Assembly: GCF_000026945.1 (NCBI RefSeq)
Contig: NC_012864.1
Coordinates: 310,001 to 374,000, forward strand
Length of the DNA: 64,000 nucleotides
Source of the DNA: Candida dubliniensis CD36
Lineage: Eukaryota; Ascomycota; Pichiomycetes; Serinales; Debaryomycetaceae
Direction: 5' to 3'
This document shows, one piece after another, positions 1 through 13,500 of this stretch (the first letter of the stretch is position 1; each line of letters opens with the position of its first letter). Both the position numbers and the translations under genes were made by a program. A model generated the notes under the pieces. That model was given only the letters and a program-made list of their open reading frames with translations, made no database searches and had not been told where the DNA came from.

Positions 1-2531
1 CATCAATCTACCAATAGGAACACTCGCTCAATATTTGTTTTTTTGCACACTATCTTCCAGGCGTTGGATAGCCCTGCTTTGTTTATCTCCGTTTTATGGT
101 TCCGTCATACACTTGCTTCCCACCGCTTAAATATTACCTGCTCATTCATGCTTTGTGTTGCGTGAATCTAAATTTCATCTATTCCATGTATTAATAACTG
201 AGCACGCCTCTAGGGCCGTTCGTCTGGTGTTTATCAATAGTATTTCCCAACTATTGTTTATGCTCGGTATCCTATATTTAAAAATTTTACTTCAAGTATG
301 GTTGAGAACAAACCAACAACTATCGTTAGTTGTTGCTGTCTCTTTTTTTTTTTTTTTTTCAACTACTCAAACTAGAAAATAGTCAATTCTGTGGATGTTT
401 GTATTCATATATTATCGCCTTTCCATTTGAAATGTAGTCTTTCTTTTTGTCTTTCTTTTTTCAAACGTTTAGTATTTCACTGGGTATGTCGCATTAGTGG
501 TGGGGGGGTGAATAAAGTCTTAGTAGTCTACAAACTAATCTAAACTCGTTTTTTTTTTTTTTAGACATGGATCAAACTAATTTACTTTTAAACCGATTGG
601 TATATCTAGTGAATTGATTAAAAGTCAGAGTTGGAAAATGAATCTATATCCCATTCTAATTGGAAGGTTCACCTGATTTGATTTGAGCTGGGCGGGGTTT
701 CCGGTCCAGACAAGACAATGCTCACGCAACTATCTTGGCTGTACAATAACAACTTTGCCCCCTTACTTCTTGCTCTTTGGTTTTTACATTTTCTTTTCAT
801 AAAGAGGCAAAGCTTATGAAAACATAGCCAGAAAAGGAGGATATGCTTTGGCGCAACGGATAAATATTTTACCAAGAACAAATTTATATCAGTCGTTGAG
901 TTTGAATGTGTTGGGTGTTAAACAATTGAGCAATCAAGTAAGCAAAAAGTACACCTCGTCTTCTGGAAAGTACTCTAAGTAATCCACTATTTGTCAGGCA
1001 TATAAGGCAAACATATTCAATAGTAAACTATGAAGACACTAGTGCCAATAGAGAGAGAAGGAGCGACATTTTTTTTTTTTCTTTCTTTCTTTCTTTCACC
1101 TTTAAACGAAAACTATTCGTCCTTGGTTTTACCATACAACACGAAAGAGTAACCCTAGGTTTAATTGTTTCGAGTGCATATATCATGAGATAATTAACAA
1201 TTCTAAGTATGACCTAAATAAATCGAATGGTAATTGTTATTAGAATATAGTTTTTTTTCCAATACGTTTTCTTTCGTAGCCAATTAAAAGAACATTTTAA
1301 CTATAATATTTATTTATTGAAATACATGAGGTAACAAAAAACCACACCCCAAAAGTTCAATTAGCCATAAACTCATTTCGCTTGTTGTAGACTTCTTTCT
1401 TGATCAATTTGTTTTGTTTTGTCTTGTTATTATTATTGTTATCGTGATTGTTATTGTTCTTGTAGTCATTTAATGCTGGTGATGCTAGAACTGGGCATTG
1501 GTAAAGAGGATTGTAGTTGTTGTTGTAGTAGTTGTTGTTGTTGTTGTGTAATGGTAATAATTAGACATCCTAATTGGGAATAATCCTGATAAAAGAGTGT
1601 TTTCTCCTCCTTGTGCTGCTCCTCCTCCATATTTCTTTGTCACTTGAAGAAAAAAAAAAAATTTGAACACTAAAATAATTAAATATCAAATTTAGTTTAA
1701 TTAAATTTGATTGTACTTCTGCAGATTGAGTTTTTGTGTACCTATTCAGTTATTTTTAGCTGGTAGTTGAGAAAAGAAACAAAAAAAAAAAAAGAATAAT
1801 AATTTCAAAATCACATTTTGTGGGACAAGACAGAAAAAAAAAAATGTCTCGATTGATTTATTATACTCTGTTTCACCAAACTCTCAGTTCTCTTTCTTTT
1901 CTTCTATTAGTTTTAACTTAACCTTTTTCTATTAATATTTGATAGAATTTTGAACTTTGTGCTTTTCTGTGGACAGATATAAAAAACTTTTGTGTGTGTG
2001 TGTGTGTGTGCTTCTAAACTTAGTTGAAAAATATAATTGACACCCGACACAAACAACACTTATCAACAACAACCACAACTGAAAAAGACTTTCTTTCCAC
2101 TCCTTTAGTTTTATTTTATTATTATTCTTTTGATTTCTAGTTCTTTCTCTCTTTTTTTTTTAGTTAATGTCTTTGTTCAAGACCTCTTACTTTTGAATGT
2201 TCTCTTGTCTTAATATAATTTATTGCAATGTCTTTGTCATTATTAGTGGCTATTGTCTGGATACAATTAGTGTGTGTCTCAAAGTCTAACACTCTCTCTC
2301 TCAAAAAAAAAAAAAGAAAAATTTCACCTCATATAGCTCCTATCCTATGCATGTCTGAATATGATGTATATGCTCTTAATTTAAATATGGTTTTGGGATT
2401 TTTTGTTTTTTTTTTTCAAATCTCCTTTTTTATATTCTTCGTTTTTGTACCTTTTGGTTCTAGGTTTCTTTTTTTGTATAATTTTCGATTTTTAAATTTT
2501 TTTTTTTCTTTTCTTGACTTTTTATTTCATG
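1..2531. other. Gene-free distal upstream region of CLN3
   Basis: No coding region could be supported. The few open frames are T-rich or C/T-repeat translations. The stretch holds many poly-T runs, a GTT/GTTGTT tract near 1515-1548, a (GT)n run near 1990-2010 and a TTTC tract near 1078-1097. ATG triplets are frequent up to about 2529 and then stop completely, which marks a boundary with the probable CLN3 leader that follows. I see no tRNA-like cloverleaf or known repeat element. Confidence 0.6.
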
Positions 2532-3603
2532 GCCTGGTTCACTCCTTTTGATATATAAATCAAGTCTTTCCCATATCCCATAAAGCCTACTTTCTTTTTG
2601 GTTTTTTTTTTTTTTTCAAATTTTTTATATTATCCTATAGGAAAAGATTTCAAGTTTTTAAAATCTTTTTTTTGGTTTCGGTTATTGGATACTTCCATTC
2701 TTTTCTCTAATTTTTTTTTTCCACCTTTCTTCTTCCTTATCATTTTACCTTGGAGGTATTATTGATCTACTTTCCTGCTAATAGTTTGGGAGTACTCTTT
2801 TATTTGAAAATCATTGAGAGTTTCCCCATTCGTATTATTTTTTTTTTTTTGCATATCATCATCAACCAACCCGGAGATCATATATCAAGAACCACCTGAT
2901 CACCACTTGATCACCACCTTTGAATAGTATCAAAAAGTACTCACAATTATCTCCCACACAAATTATCACAACCCACCATAACATTCATTCATTTCTTAGA
3001 TTATAATCAAGGCAATTCCAGTTTGATACGTGTGAATTCGAATACATCTATACTTTGAAATTGAATACTTTTATTAAAGAAAAAAAAAGGGAAACTTACT
3101 TCACATTCGTTTGTTTCAACACTAGACAATATTCAACTAAAGACATTCATTTATTTCTTCCTACCAACACTAATCTAGTACTCAACTAGTTTCCTTTTAT
3201 TCATTCCAAAGCATAGTTCATTTACATTTAGTTATTTGGTTTTTTTTTTCTTTCCCTCTTTTGGTTTGCTTGTTTAAAAATTATTGCAAAACTATTCTTG
3301 TTATATATATCATTTGAAAAGAACAGTTGACTCAATCATATTTTTTTCCAATTGCATATTAATAGAAATCACTTTTTTTTTTTAGTTGAATCTATTAAAG
3401 TCATTCCTTGTTTTACTGTCATTTATATTTTGTTTTCAGTTGTTGGCGTTTTTGTTTGTTTTTACAACCATTAACGAAATTAAAAGAGATATTCCAATTT
3501 TTTTTTATTTTTATTTTTATTTTTTTTTTTGACAACCAAATAAAAATAAAGAAATAACTACAAATCATATTAAACTACACATAGACACAGTTGATTATTA
3601 ACC
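2532..3603 (+). promoter_or_regulatory. ATG-free probable long 5' leader of CLN3
   Basis: Read base by base, these 1072 nt contain no ATG on the + strand, although ATGs are common just upstream (for example around 2348-2395 and at 2529). The strand is T-rich with several T8-T14 runs. Absence of upstream start codons over this length is what selection on a transcribed, scanned leader would leave. Long 5' UTRs are known for several C. albicans regulators (WOR1, EFG1, CZF1, UME6). The transcription start itself cannot be seen, so the exact 5' limit is inferred. Confidence 0.55.
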
Positions 3604-4693
3604 ATGTTTCCTAATTCACCTGATGCTTTCCATCAAGTTAGGATGATGCAATCCCTGATCAAAGCAAGTAATTTCAAGTTGCAATCAATGGAATTCAAAT
3701 GTCATTCATATAATGTATGTGAATACCAAATGGAAATGTTACATCACTTGTTAACAGTTGAAGCTAAAACATTGCCTAGTCTATCATTAATTGAACAACA
3801 ACCAGAAATTAAATTAGGTATGAGACCATTATTGTTGGACTTTTTAATGGAAGTTATCACCATTCTTAACTTGTCCAGATCTACATTCCCATTGACTGTC
3901 AATTTGATTGATCGTTATTGTTCAACAAGAATTGTTAAGAAGCAACATTATCAGTTGTTGGGATTAACTAGTCTTTGGATTAGTTGTAAGAATTTGGATT
4001 CAAAATTTAAGGTTCCTACATTAAATGATTTACGAAAAATCTGTGTCGATAGTTATTACAAAGAATTGTTTGTTGAAATGGAAAAACACATATTAAAATC
4101 ATTAGAATGGGTCGTCAATGCTCCTACATTTGATGCCTTTATTGATTTATATTCAAATTTGTTGATTTCTAATAGTAGTAACGTTGAGGTTGCAAACATT
4201 GTCAAGAAGTCATCTCATAAAATAAAATTGTTTTCCAATTATATTGGTGAATTGTTCCAGTTTTATCCAAACATTTATTACGATTATACATCGTCACAGA
4301 TTGCTTTGATTGCTATTTTGATTACAGTTTTGACATTGAAAATTCCTGTTGATTTAATTAGTTTGTTGAACTTTTATAATGGATTGGTTAAGACCGATAT
4401 GTTTAAGTCCAATATTGAACAAGGTTCCGATAATGAGTTTGAAGAAATTCTTTCAGTTGAGTCTTTCAAATCATTATTTAACAAGAGTTTTTTCAAGAAC
4501 TTGATTAAGATAATTGATAATCCTCCAAGCAGTCTCAAGATTAAGTATTTTGCTGACAATGGTAAATATTCGGTATTGATGAAGCAATTGGTTACTACTG
4601 CTACCAATACTTTGAAATGTATGTTGGATCCTGTTCCAACAACACCAAAGGCTAACAGTTTTGTCAAACAGCAACATCATCATCATCATAATC

Positions 4694-4730
<37 letters not shown>

Positions 4731-5043
4731 CTATTGTCCAAGACCACCAATGAGTATCAATACCTCAATGATTCCATTGACACCGGTGTCTAATAGTACT
4801 AGCCCTAATAGATTCAGTCCCGATCAGATATTTTCGGAAAATGAATCTACACCTGGTATTGCATTTGGTACCATGACGCCTGATTCCCAATCAACATCAC
4901 CTGGGGAAAAACGAAGTTATGAATGCATTGATGAGTTAGAGATTGGCACATCAACAATTACTAGTTATACACTGAAAAATCATGATACATTGAAAAGATC
5001 GAAAAGTGCTAATTATGGTACACTTTTCTATCTTCAACAATAA
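3604..5043 (+). CDS. CLN3: G1 cyclin Cln3
   Basis: G1/S cyclin that activates Cdc28 (Cdk1) and commits cells to division. The cyclin box spans roughly residues 40-170, with the MRPLLLDFLMEV helix (about 73-84) and the LIDRY segment (101-105). The C-terminal third is low complexity: five His, Asn, then twelve Gln (364-375, all CAA), followed by a cluster of Ser/Thr-Pro sites (TTP, LTP, TSP, FSP, STP, MTP, TSP), a typical CDK-phosphorylated degron region. The length of 479 aa is close to the C. albicans protein; poly-Q length would explain small differences. Two in-frame CTG codons (residue 18 and one near the C-terminus) would be serine in the CTG clade. The start follows directly on a 1072 nt ATG-free stretch. 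Confidence 0.93.
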
Positions 5044-5548
5044 ATCAAATTATATTTTTTTACAATGAAATAGATTTGGGGAGAAGCAAAGCAAAGTAAG
5101 AAAATAATTACTAGAATGTTTTATCAATTTTATTTGATTCTCTAATTATTCCACAATATCATATTCTGCATATTTTTTTTTTTTTTACAGGAAGAATAAA
5201 GAATAAAGAATAAAGAAGAAACAACATATACGTGGGGGGGAGAGGGACACTTTATTGAATTTTAACTGGTTAACGTTCTGACTTTTTGGTTGTCCTAATG
5301 AATATTCTTTTTTTTTTTTTTTTTTTTTTCCTGTATTGCTTCCTACCTAGCTATTTCAATATAATGGGTATTTTATTTTTTAGGTCACATACAATTAACA
5401 GATGAAAGAGGGAATGGGAATGGGAAGGGAAAAGAAATAGACTAAATGATTACTTACAATATCTGTTGATTGTTTTTTTTCATCAATTCTTTTTGGTTTT
5501 TTTTTTTTTTTTTCATATATATATATTATCGTCATTATAGAGTCTGGA

Positions 5549-5582
<34 letters not shown>

Positions 5583-5638
5583 TTTGTTTTTGCAATGGGA
5601 AAACTACATCAGAGAGTTTTTAATTGAAAATAGAATTG

Positions 5639-5671
<33 letters not shown>

Positions 5672-6636
5672 AAATTTGAGAGAGAATAAATTTCCATTTT
5701 CAATTCTTGTTTTTATCTATTATCACAGACTTTTTGTATTTTAGTATGCTTATTTTTTTCCCCCACCAAAATCTTCCTTTTCTCCTCCATTGTTAATTGT
5801 TGTAGTGATGAAAATTGAAAATTGAAAAATGAAAAATGAAAATTTTTATTTGATGGTCGTTTGCTATTCTTGATTTACTTTTTTGTTAGCTTTAATTTTG
5901 GTTTTATCCATTTAACATTTTTCTCCGTTGTCGTTGTCGTTATCGTTATCGTTATCGATGTTTGCATTTTGAATGTCTTCATATTATTTTACATACACAC
6001 TTTACAATACTTATTTACTTACTTACTTACATACATACATACCTACGTATATACCATACACTTTATACATATCTAATCATATCGTAGCATTTGTTTATTT
6101 CATTTTTTTGAATGAAAATTGGCGACCACCACCGTCATGAGTCTAGCAACAATAAAACATATTTCTTCTATGGAAAATTGCCCATGATTGCAAAACAAAA
6201 AAAAAAAAAAAAAAGGACATACCAACACTTAATATTCAGTTTTTACTACTACTGTTGTGATGGTTCTGAAAGAAATCAAAATACGTACATATTGTCCAAC
6301 GTCCCATATGTATAACAAAAAAAAAACAGGAGAATAGAACCGAAAGGAGAGACAAAGGTCAAAACGTAATCATGCAAGGGAGTCTCCTCAAAATCAAAAT
6401 CAAAAAAAAAAAAAAGAAAGAAAGAAAGAAAGAGTGTATATTCAATACCGCCGCCGGCCCCCCATTTTCGTTTTCATTCACTGTAAAGAGAGAGAAGAAA
6501 TGAAGGTAGTAAGTAGCAGTTGTAGTAGTAATAGTAGTAGTCTAAATGGATGGACCTAGAAGAAGTATAGCCAACAAGAACTTGAGAAATCAACAACAAC
6601 AACAACAACAATAATGATGATGATGATGATGATGAT

Positions 6637-6672
6637 GATTGTATAGATTGTATAGATTGTATAGATTGTATA
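6637..6672. repeat. 9-bp tandem repeat (GATTGTATA)x4
   Basis: Four perfect head-to-tail copies of GATTGTATA, directly after a (GAT)n run. It is a short minisatellite inside the gene-poor stretch; no function is visible. Confidence 0.85.
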
Positions 6673-7935
6673 GTTAGACAATTGATGGTGGCCACGGAAT
6701 CTGAGATACACAATATCATTGATTGAATTTTTCTGGACTTGTTATTAATCCTGGAAATGAAAACCTGTTCTGAGTTTGTTTGTTTGACGTGGTTGTTACT
6801 AACCAAACCTTAGTCTATATAGTTTGCTACCGATTTTTTTTCATATGCCTTTTTCATTTGCCTTTTCATTTCTGTATATCTATTCAATTCTATAATTTGA
6901 TATAGTTAATAAAAAAAAAAATCATTGCATTGCCGTGACAAAAGACAAGAATATCCCTCCTGTAAAAGATTTCTTGCTTCTTTTTTTTTTTTTGGCTTTT
7001 TGGCTTTTTGGCTTTTCAAGGTTTATTATTATTATTATTACTATTATCTTGTTGTATTAACAACCAAGCTCAAGGGTTTATTGGATTTTCTACATTAGCG
7101 AAATAATGATGATGCTAAAAAAAAAGGGGGAGGGGGGGGACAAAGATTAAAGGTAATTGGTTTATAAAAGGTAGATAGAGAGAGGGGGGATGATATATAT
7201 ATAATGAAAAGGTTGAGTTAAAATAGAATTTTGGTAGTTTGATGGACGAATTTTAACAAAAAAAAAAAAAAAATTTCACAATTTTTTTTTTTTGGAAAAT
7301 TAGAAACATAAGCAATGACGATATTGGAAAAGTGTGTTTTTAAACCATCCCCTAATTTTAGTGTAATGTAACCATAGCAATTCCAATAAAACACCCCCTG
7401 TGTAATGAATAATGTTGTTTGTTTTATTTGATATTACAACGAAGAAGGAAGAATGGTAAAATTCATTTGATACACCTACCTTAACTTTTTTAGACGGTCC
7501 TGCTTTCAATTTTTTTTTTTTTTTTTGCAACTAAAAAATCAATGAATGAATGAAAGAAATAGTGTAAATTTACCAGAAACGGATAGTTAATTAGAAAAAA
7601 AGAAAAGTAGGTAGTAATAGTAATTCTCGATTAATTTTTCTCTGTATTACACGACCTTCGTAGTGTTTTACCCTAATTGCAATTAACAACCCCCTCCCCC
7701 CCAAAAAAAAAAGAAAGAATGAAAGAAAGAATGAAAGAAAGAAAGAAAGAAAGAAAGAAAGAAACAGAACTAGAAACGTTAATAATTGGTACTTTGTTTG
7801 GTGTGCGTGTGTGTGTGTGTGCGCGTATTTCAGTGTATATTTGCACCCTGAAAAAATAGAAATATGTGTATCAAGACAGAATGTTGATCAACAAATTCAC
7901 CAGACACACATATACTCTCTCTCTCACACACAAAC

Positions 7936-7966
<31 letters not shown>

Positions 7967-8390
7967 CTGCTCATCACACGCACACACACACCATATATAT
8001 GTATGTCGTCGTCTTCTTCTTCTTCTTCTTTTAAAAGTCTCTCTTATCCACTTTGTACTCTTTTTGGTTTTATTCATTCATTTGTTCGGTTATTCAATTT
8101 TCTTTTTAAATTACTTACATAATCTATAAGCTGAACAATCTACAAAAAACAAAAAAAAAAACAATAAAGAACTTTTTGTTTTAGTTAACCTGGGGGGTGG
8201 AGGGAATTCAGTGAATACTCTTATAATACGATCGTCAAAAAAAAAAAAAAAAGGAAAAAAAAAACCTGCAAACCTTTTTCAAGAAATGGATAATAACTAT
8301 GAAATGATTTAGTTTAAGTTTTTGCATGTCGGAGGCGAGGAATTGGAATGGACTGGGGAAAGATAAAATAAAATAATATTTTGGAATCAA

Positions 8391-8426
<36 letters not shown>

Positions 8427-8931
8427 ACGGAATACATTTGGCTCAGGTCTAGCCCCAGCTACAATACGTGGCAAGCAAGGCAGAACAGGGCAAGGAGGAG
8501 CAGAGTGTGTCTAAAATTAAATTAAATTAAATTAAATTAAAACCCTTTGCCCTTTGCCCTTTGATAAATCAATAAACCAAAGTAAAATGTTGCCTCAGTT
8601 TTATGTACTTAATTTGTCCTGGATCAAAAATTTCATCTTTGTTTTAATTTGGATCAATGAAGGCAATATTTGAATGTTGTAGAGAATCGGTCTTAAATTG
8701 TAAAAGAATTCAAAAGATTCCGATTCCTAAAATCCATTGATATCTCTGATACTATAAATTCATGTCTTCATCAATTAACTAGACAAAAAACAAACAATCA
8801 AAAAATCAAAAATTAAAGTAAAACAATAAAAACGATAATAATAACTTTTTTCTTTTTTAAAGGCTTTGAAAAAAAAAAAAAGTTAGATCCAGAAACTCAC
8901 CAGATTTCCTGAAACAGTTAATATATTGCCC

Positions 8932-9032
8932 AAGACAAGACAAGACAAGACAAGTTAATTCAATTCAATTCAATTCAATTCAATTCAATTCAATTCAATT
9001 CAATTCGTTTCGGTTTCGGTTTCGGTTTCGGG
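8932..9032. repeat. Compound microsatellite of three different units
   Basis: Three arrays adjoin without spacers: an AAGAC pentamer array (about 8932-8953), an AATTC pentamer array (about 8955-9006) and four copies of the hexamer TTTCGG (9007-9030). Likely length-polymorphic between strains. It ends 100 bp before the telomere-like fragment at 9132. Confidence 0.85.
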
Positions 9033-9131
9033 TTCCTTAGAGGCGACAACAATATAACAATGAATTGAACCATTAATATTGAAACAAATTGATCATTTAA
9101 AGTTTGTAGTTTGATTTATTTTTCAAGTTGA

Positions 9132-9148
9132 GATGTCTAACTTCTGGT
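9132..9148 (+). repeat. Interstitial telomere-repeat-like fragment
   Basis: GATGTCTAACTTCTGGT matches the core of the 23-bp C. albicans telomere repeat (recalled from the literature) over 14 consecutive bases, then continues with GGT after loss of a single T. Flanks do not match. It could be a relic of a telomere-healed break or chance; it is not an exact full repeat. Confidence 0.35.
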
Positions 9149-11469
9149 CCGATTTTTAAAACAAGTAGTAGTAGTAGAAGTAAATCGTTGGAAATGGAAA
9201 GTGTCAACTGAAAAGTTTGAAATTTTTGAAAAATAAACAAAAAGCCTCCCCCCCCCCCAACAAAAAAAAAGGAGTCAATTTGTACCCCTTGTTGGAAAAC
9301 AATATCTTGATTGAGTTGAGTTGGTAATTGTTTCTTCTACCAGTTTATACCTCTTCTTTTAGTATTATCGGTAACACTATAGGCCAAAATTCTAGACTCT
9401 ATACTAAGGGTGTTAACAATTTTAAAACAAAAAAAAAAAAAAAAAAACCAACTTCCTGTTTGATTTGCAAGACATTTTTTTTTTTTTTTTTGTAATATAA
9501 TCAATTGTTACAAAGAAGAGAAAAGAAAAAGGTACTTTACCGTTGGGATGTGAAAAAAAAAAAAGTCGTCCTGTTGAAGATCTACCAGTTTATCCCTTCG
9601 ATAAAGACACATGAAGGATACAATTTTTTGGATTGGTCTTTCTTTCTTTATTTTTTTTTTTTGCTTGTTTGATATTCAAACTAATTTGATTGATTGTACC
9701 ACATTCCATTGCGCAATTCATCTGTAACGTGTATTATTATAATTTAGTAATGATAGACATAAAAGCTTTCTATTTTAAGAGAAAAAAATTGGTAAGTAAT
9801 TATTAGAGCTTATTAATCAAAGACAAATTGGACCCCAATCTCGTTCCTTCTCCTTTCCCTAGCATATAATTATATGTTCCGTGCATTACTTTTTTTGGGG
9901 AGACACAGCACCATTTACCCGTTTTTCCCCCCCCTTCGTGAAGCACATATGGAACTGGAACATGTATTAAAATTATGACGTATTATTATTATTATTATTA
10001 TTATTATTAAATGTAATTACTTTATATGGATGTATCACAGAATTCAAACATTCTAGACTCAGCAAAAGGAAGGAAGAAAAAAAAAGAAAGAACAATCAAA
10101 CAACCGGATTTGCAACAACTAAATTTTAAAACCAGTAAGGTTCAAAATATAAAGGACCTCTTATTTGAACCAACCTTTTAAAACTGGATAATTGAATTAC
10201 AACTAATTAAATTAGAATTATTAACTGGAGAAGGGGGTGTGCAAAAAAGAATCAAATGAAGTGCATTGTAAATCTTCTATTTCTTTAGAGCACTTTTATT
10301 GTTCAATGAAAAATGTCCAACAATAGGAAAATAGGAAAATAGGAAATAAGGTTTTAGTAAATGAGAGGTTTAAAGTCGGGTTTAGTTATAGAAGTAGAAG
10401 TTTTAGTATTGCACTTGACTACTACAAGTTGTTACTGTTACTGTTGTTACTGTTGTTGTTGTTGTTGTTGTTGTTGTTGCTTAGCTTTTAAATTTCAAGT
10501 CAAACCTCAAAAGCTTTACTTTAAATCTGGGTACGGCTTCTTTTTTTTTAAAAAAAAAAAAATTTCATTAATAATAAAAGTCAAATACTTACTGTTATAT
10601 ATTCCATATTAAAAAAAAAAACAAGTGAAACAAGTGAAATGAATGAACTTTTTATCAACATATTTAAACCGAGGAAAAAAAAAAGACAAGCTCCCCCCCC
10701 CCCTGGATAAATTGTTGTTGACAATAATTCGTAATACAAACTAATTCTCTCTTTTATTTTTTGACCATTGAGCGTGAAAAAAAAAAAAGAAAAAAAAATT
10801 AAATATTGCTTCGAGGAAGTCGTGTGGCTAACAAGTGTTAAGAGGAAGAGGAACCTCCAATTGATTTGAAAGGGTAAAAAGTTGGTGTTAAAGATAAAAG
10901 ATAAAAGGAGATAAAAGGAGATAAAAATAAAAATAAAAATGGCCACAAAAAATAAAAATAAAAACGGAAAGAGAAACGGAAAGAGAAACGGAAACGGAAA
11001 AAAAAAGAATGGATGCAAAATGAGTTAAATTTAATTCCCTTTTTTTTTCCTACATGAAGGGAGGAAAGAGAGAAATAGGTGGGGTGGTAGCTTTTGTTAA
11101 TTTAGTGTGATTAAAAAGGTGAAAAAAAAAAAAATCAGACGAAATAAAATGAAATGAAATTATCTTCTTTTTCATTTCTCTTCTAGGGAATAATTATTAC
11201 TTATAATTATCATCTATAATTTTAGAAAGATTTATCTTCCAGTTTATAAATCCTTCCCTCCTTCCCTCCATAAACCTAAACCTGACACAACAACACTTTT
11301 CAAAAAATCCTTTTTTTTTTTTTGGTTTATCATGAACAGTCAAACAAAATCACGTCCATTGAAGAATGAAATATCCTCTTTTCTTTAAAAAAAAAAAAAT
11401 TGAATAACCCCCCCTCATTCATTCATACTTTCCTGATTCTTGAGAACAAACTTACTAATATATTGACCA

Positions 11470-11501
<32 letters not shown>

Positions 11502-13097
11502 CATGACGTACCACCAAAGTTGTTTGATTGTCCAATTTAGCCAATCCTCTTACTCCCTCCTTCCTTCCTTCAATTTAGCAAATTACATCACCAATGAAGT
11601 TCTGAATTGAAATTGAGTGAATCACAAAATGAAATCACACCAGTTTTCAATCAATTGTTTGCTTATGGTTATGTAGTCTAGTAACAAAAAAAAAGGGAGT
11701 GGGGGGGATGGAGGGAAGCAAAGACAAGGTAGTAAATAGTAAGTAGTAAGTAGCGGAACGGAAATATTGAACTGGTTTGAATATTTTGTGATTGAATTTC
11801 AGTTTTACAATAAGAACATGGGTTTTGAACAACAAACCCAAAAACAATAAACACAAATTTTTTTTCAAATTAATTATGATTAGTATAAATTGATACAAAG
11901 ATTTAGTAAACACAGAGTAAATGGAAAAGAATTTCACCAATATAGGAAAGAGAGAGAGATGGAGGGATGGGAGGGATGGGGGTTGATAGGGGTGTGAAGC
12001 TTGAGTACTATATGGTTTTAAATCCATCAATCAATCAATCGTGAAAGATGAACCTTCTTTTTTTTTTTTTCTTTTTTTGGCAATTCCAATATGACAACTC
12101 TTGAATACTTTAATTATCTAAATAATAGATATGAATTGTTTTTAGAATGAATTCTTCATAACAATCAAAAAGGTGTAAAAACCAGAACCAGTTTGTTGTA
12201 TTTTCCCTCCTCTTGAATAGTTTTATTGTTATACTGGGTAGGATAGAACTACTTAGAGATAAGGAAAGGAAAGGAAAGGCAATGGGGGGGGGGGGAGAAT
12301 GCAGGTGAGTTGTTATGTCGACGTCAGATCTTTGTCGAATGAATTGAAAGTTAAAGATTGCGATTTTTCAGGACAACGATTTCAAACGTCTAAGCACAAG
12401 TTCTAATACTTTGATATAAACGGGGTACCACCATTTCTTATTCAACTTTGTCTCTTAGTTTTTGTCTTCCAACAACAACAACAACAACAACAACAACAGC
12501 AAGGGTCAATTGCTATACTAAGGTAATTTAAGTATTAGCTAAAGAGTGATAAATAATCAATCTTTTTTTTGTTTTTTTTTGGTAACATATTTTACTGTTA
12601 AATTTTTACGAGTTTATTCTATTGTTTTACACATGAATTCTACCATGTAGTATTATTATATTATTGAATTTCATGTCAAGCTTTCAACAAAGATCAGAAA
12701 GGGAGATCTACTTCAAATGTTGACAATATATATATACAAACAAGGCTAGAGAATTGATTATACGATATATATTAAACACTCTTTTCATTTGATTCAATTT
12801 TTTTTTTTTTTTAATATTTCACGGTGACCTTGGACAAAATTCCCGACAATGGAATAAATGGAATATGTGCCACCCCCCAATTGTATTACTTTATTATACT
12901 AGTAGACTGCATTGTGAACTAATTAATGCCAAAAAAAAAAGATTTAAATTATTCTCTAACAATAGATTATTAAATTGAATTGAATGAATTTTATCTACGT
13001 AACTGTAACAAGAGAAAATTCTTAATATAGGTCATTAAACAATAATATATTAATGTTTTGTAATAGTTTCTTATTTTTGAATTAATTGTAAAATGAC

Positions 13098-13133
<36 letters not shown>

Positions 13134-13440
13134 AAAAGGAATTGATTTATTGTGAATATCCAGATAACAAGCAAAATCACTAACTACAGTAATAACCCTC
13201 TCCTCCCCCTCCTATACTCCTCCTCGTTTTTAAACAACATTTTTCATCTTTATTTTGTTCAACGTATAAGACAATAATCAGATGAGACAAGAGATTGGCA
13301 AAAATAGATTTTTTTGACCAAAACCTGTTCCGTCTGTGCTGGTGCGTGTGTGTGTGATGGCAAATATCGGACATAAACAAGTAGATGAAATTGTATGATT
13401 GTTCTCACATTGATTGTCTATTATTTGTTAGTTATCAAGA

Positions 13441-13500
13441 CTTTCCTGCCTGCCTGCCTCCCTCTCTCCCTCCCTCCTTACCTCTCTGTCTCCTGGTTTT
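13441..13500. repeat. Polypyrimidine tract (CTGC / CTCC units)
   Basis: Nearly pure C/T on the + strand, with CCTG and CCCTC repeats, unusually C-rich for this AT-rich DNA. Such homopurine-homopyrimidine tracts can form triplex DNA; no gene is associated except the downstream JmjC gene 640 bp away. Confidence 0.6.

Noticed and set aside
2228..2551. 107-codon frame upstream of CLN3
   Set aside because: Phe/Leu-rich translation of poly-T and CT repeats with no conserved motif; typical of intergenic DNA here.
9132..9148. Telomerase RNA template
   Set aside because: A template must match the full repeat plus a few bases; only 14 contiguous bases fit, then a base is missing and the flanks differ.
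10581..11018. 145-codon minus-strand frame
   Set aside because: Its Phe/Leu/Pro content comes from purine repeats on the other strand (GGAAAC and ATAAAA units); no start context or domain.
11647..12030. 127-codon minus-strand frame
   Set aside because: Not a pure repeat, but no recognisable domain, composition like flanking noncoding DNA, and no neighbouring gene signals. Kept out for lack of evidence.
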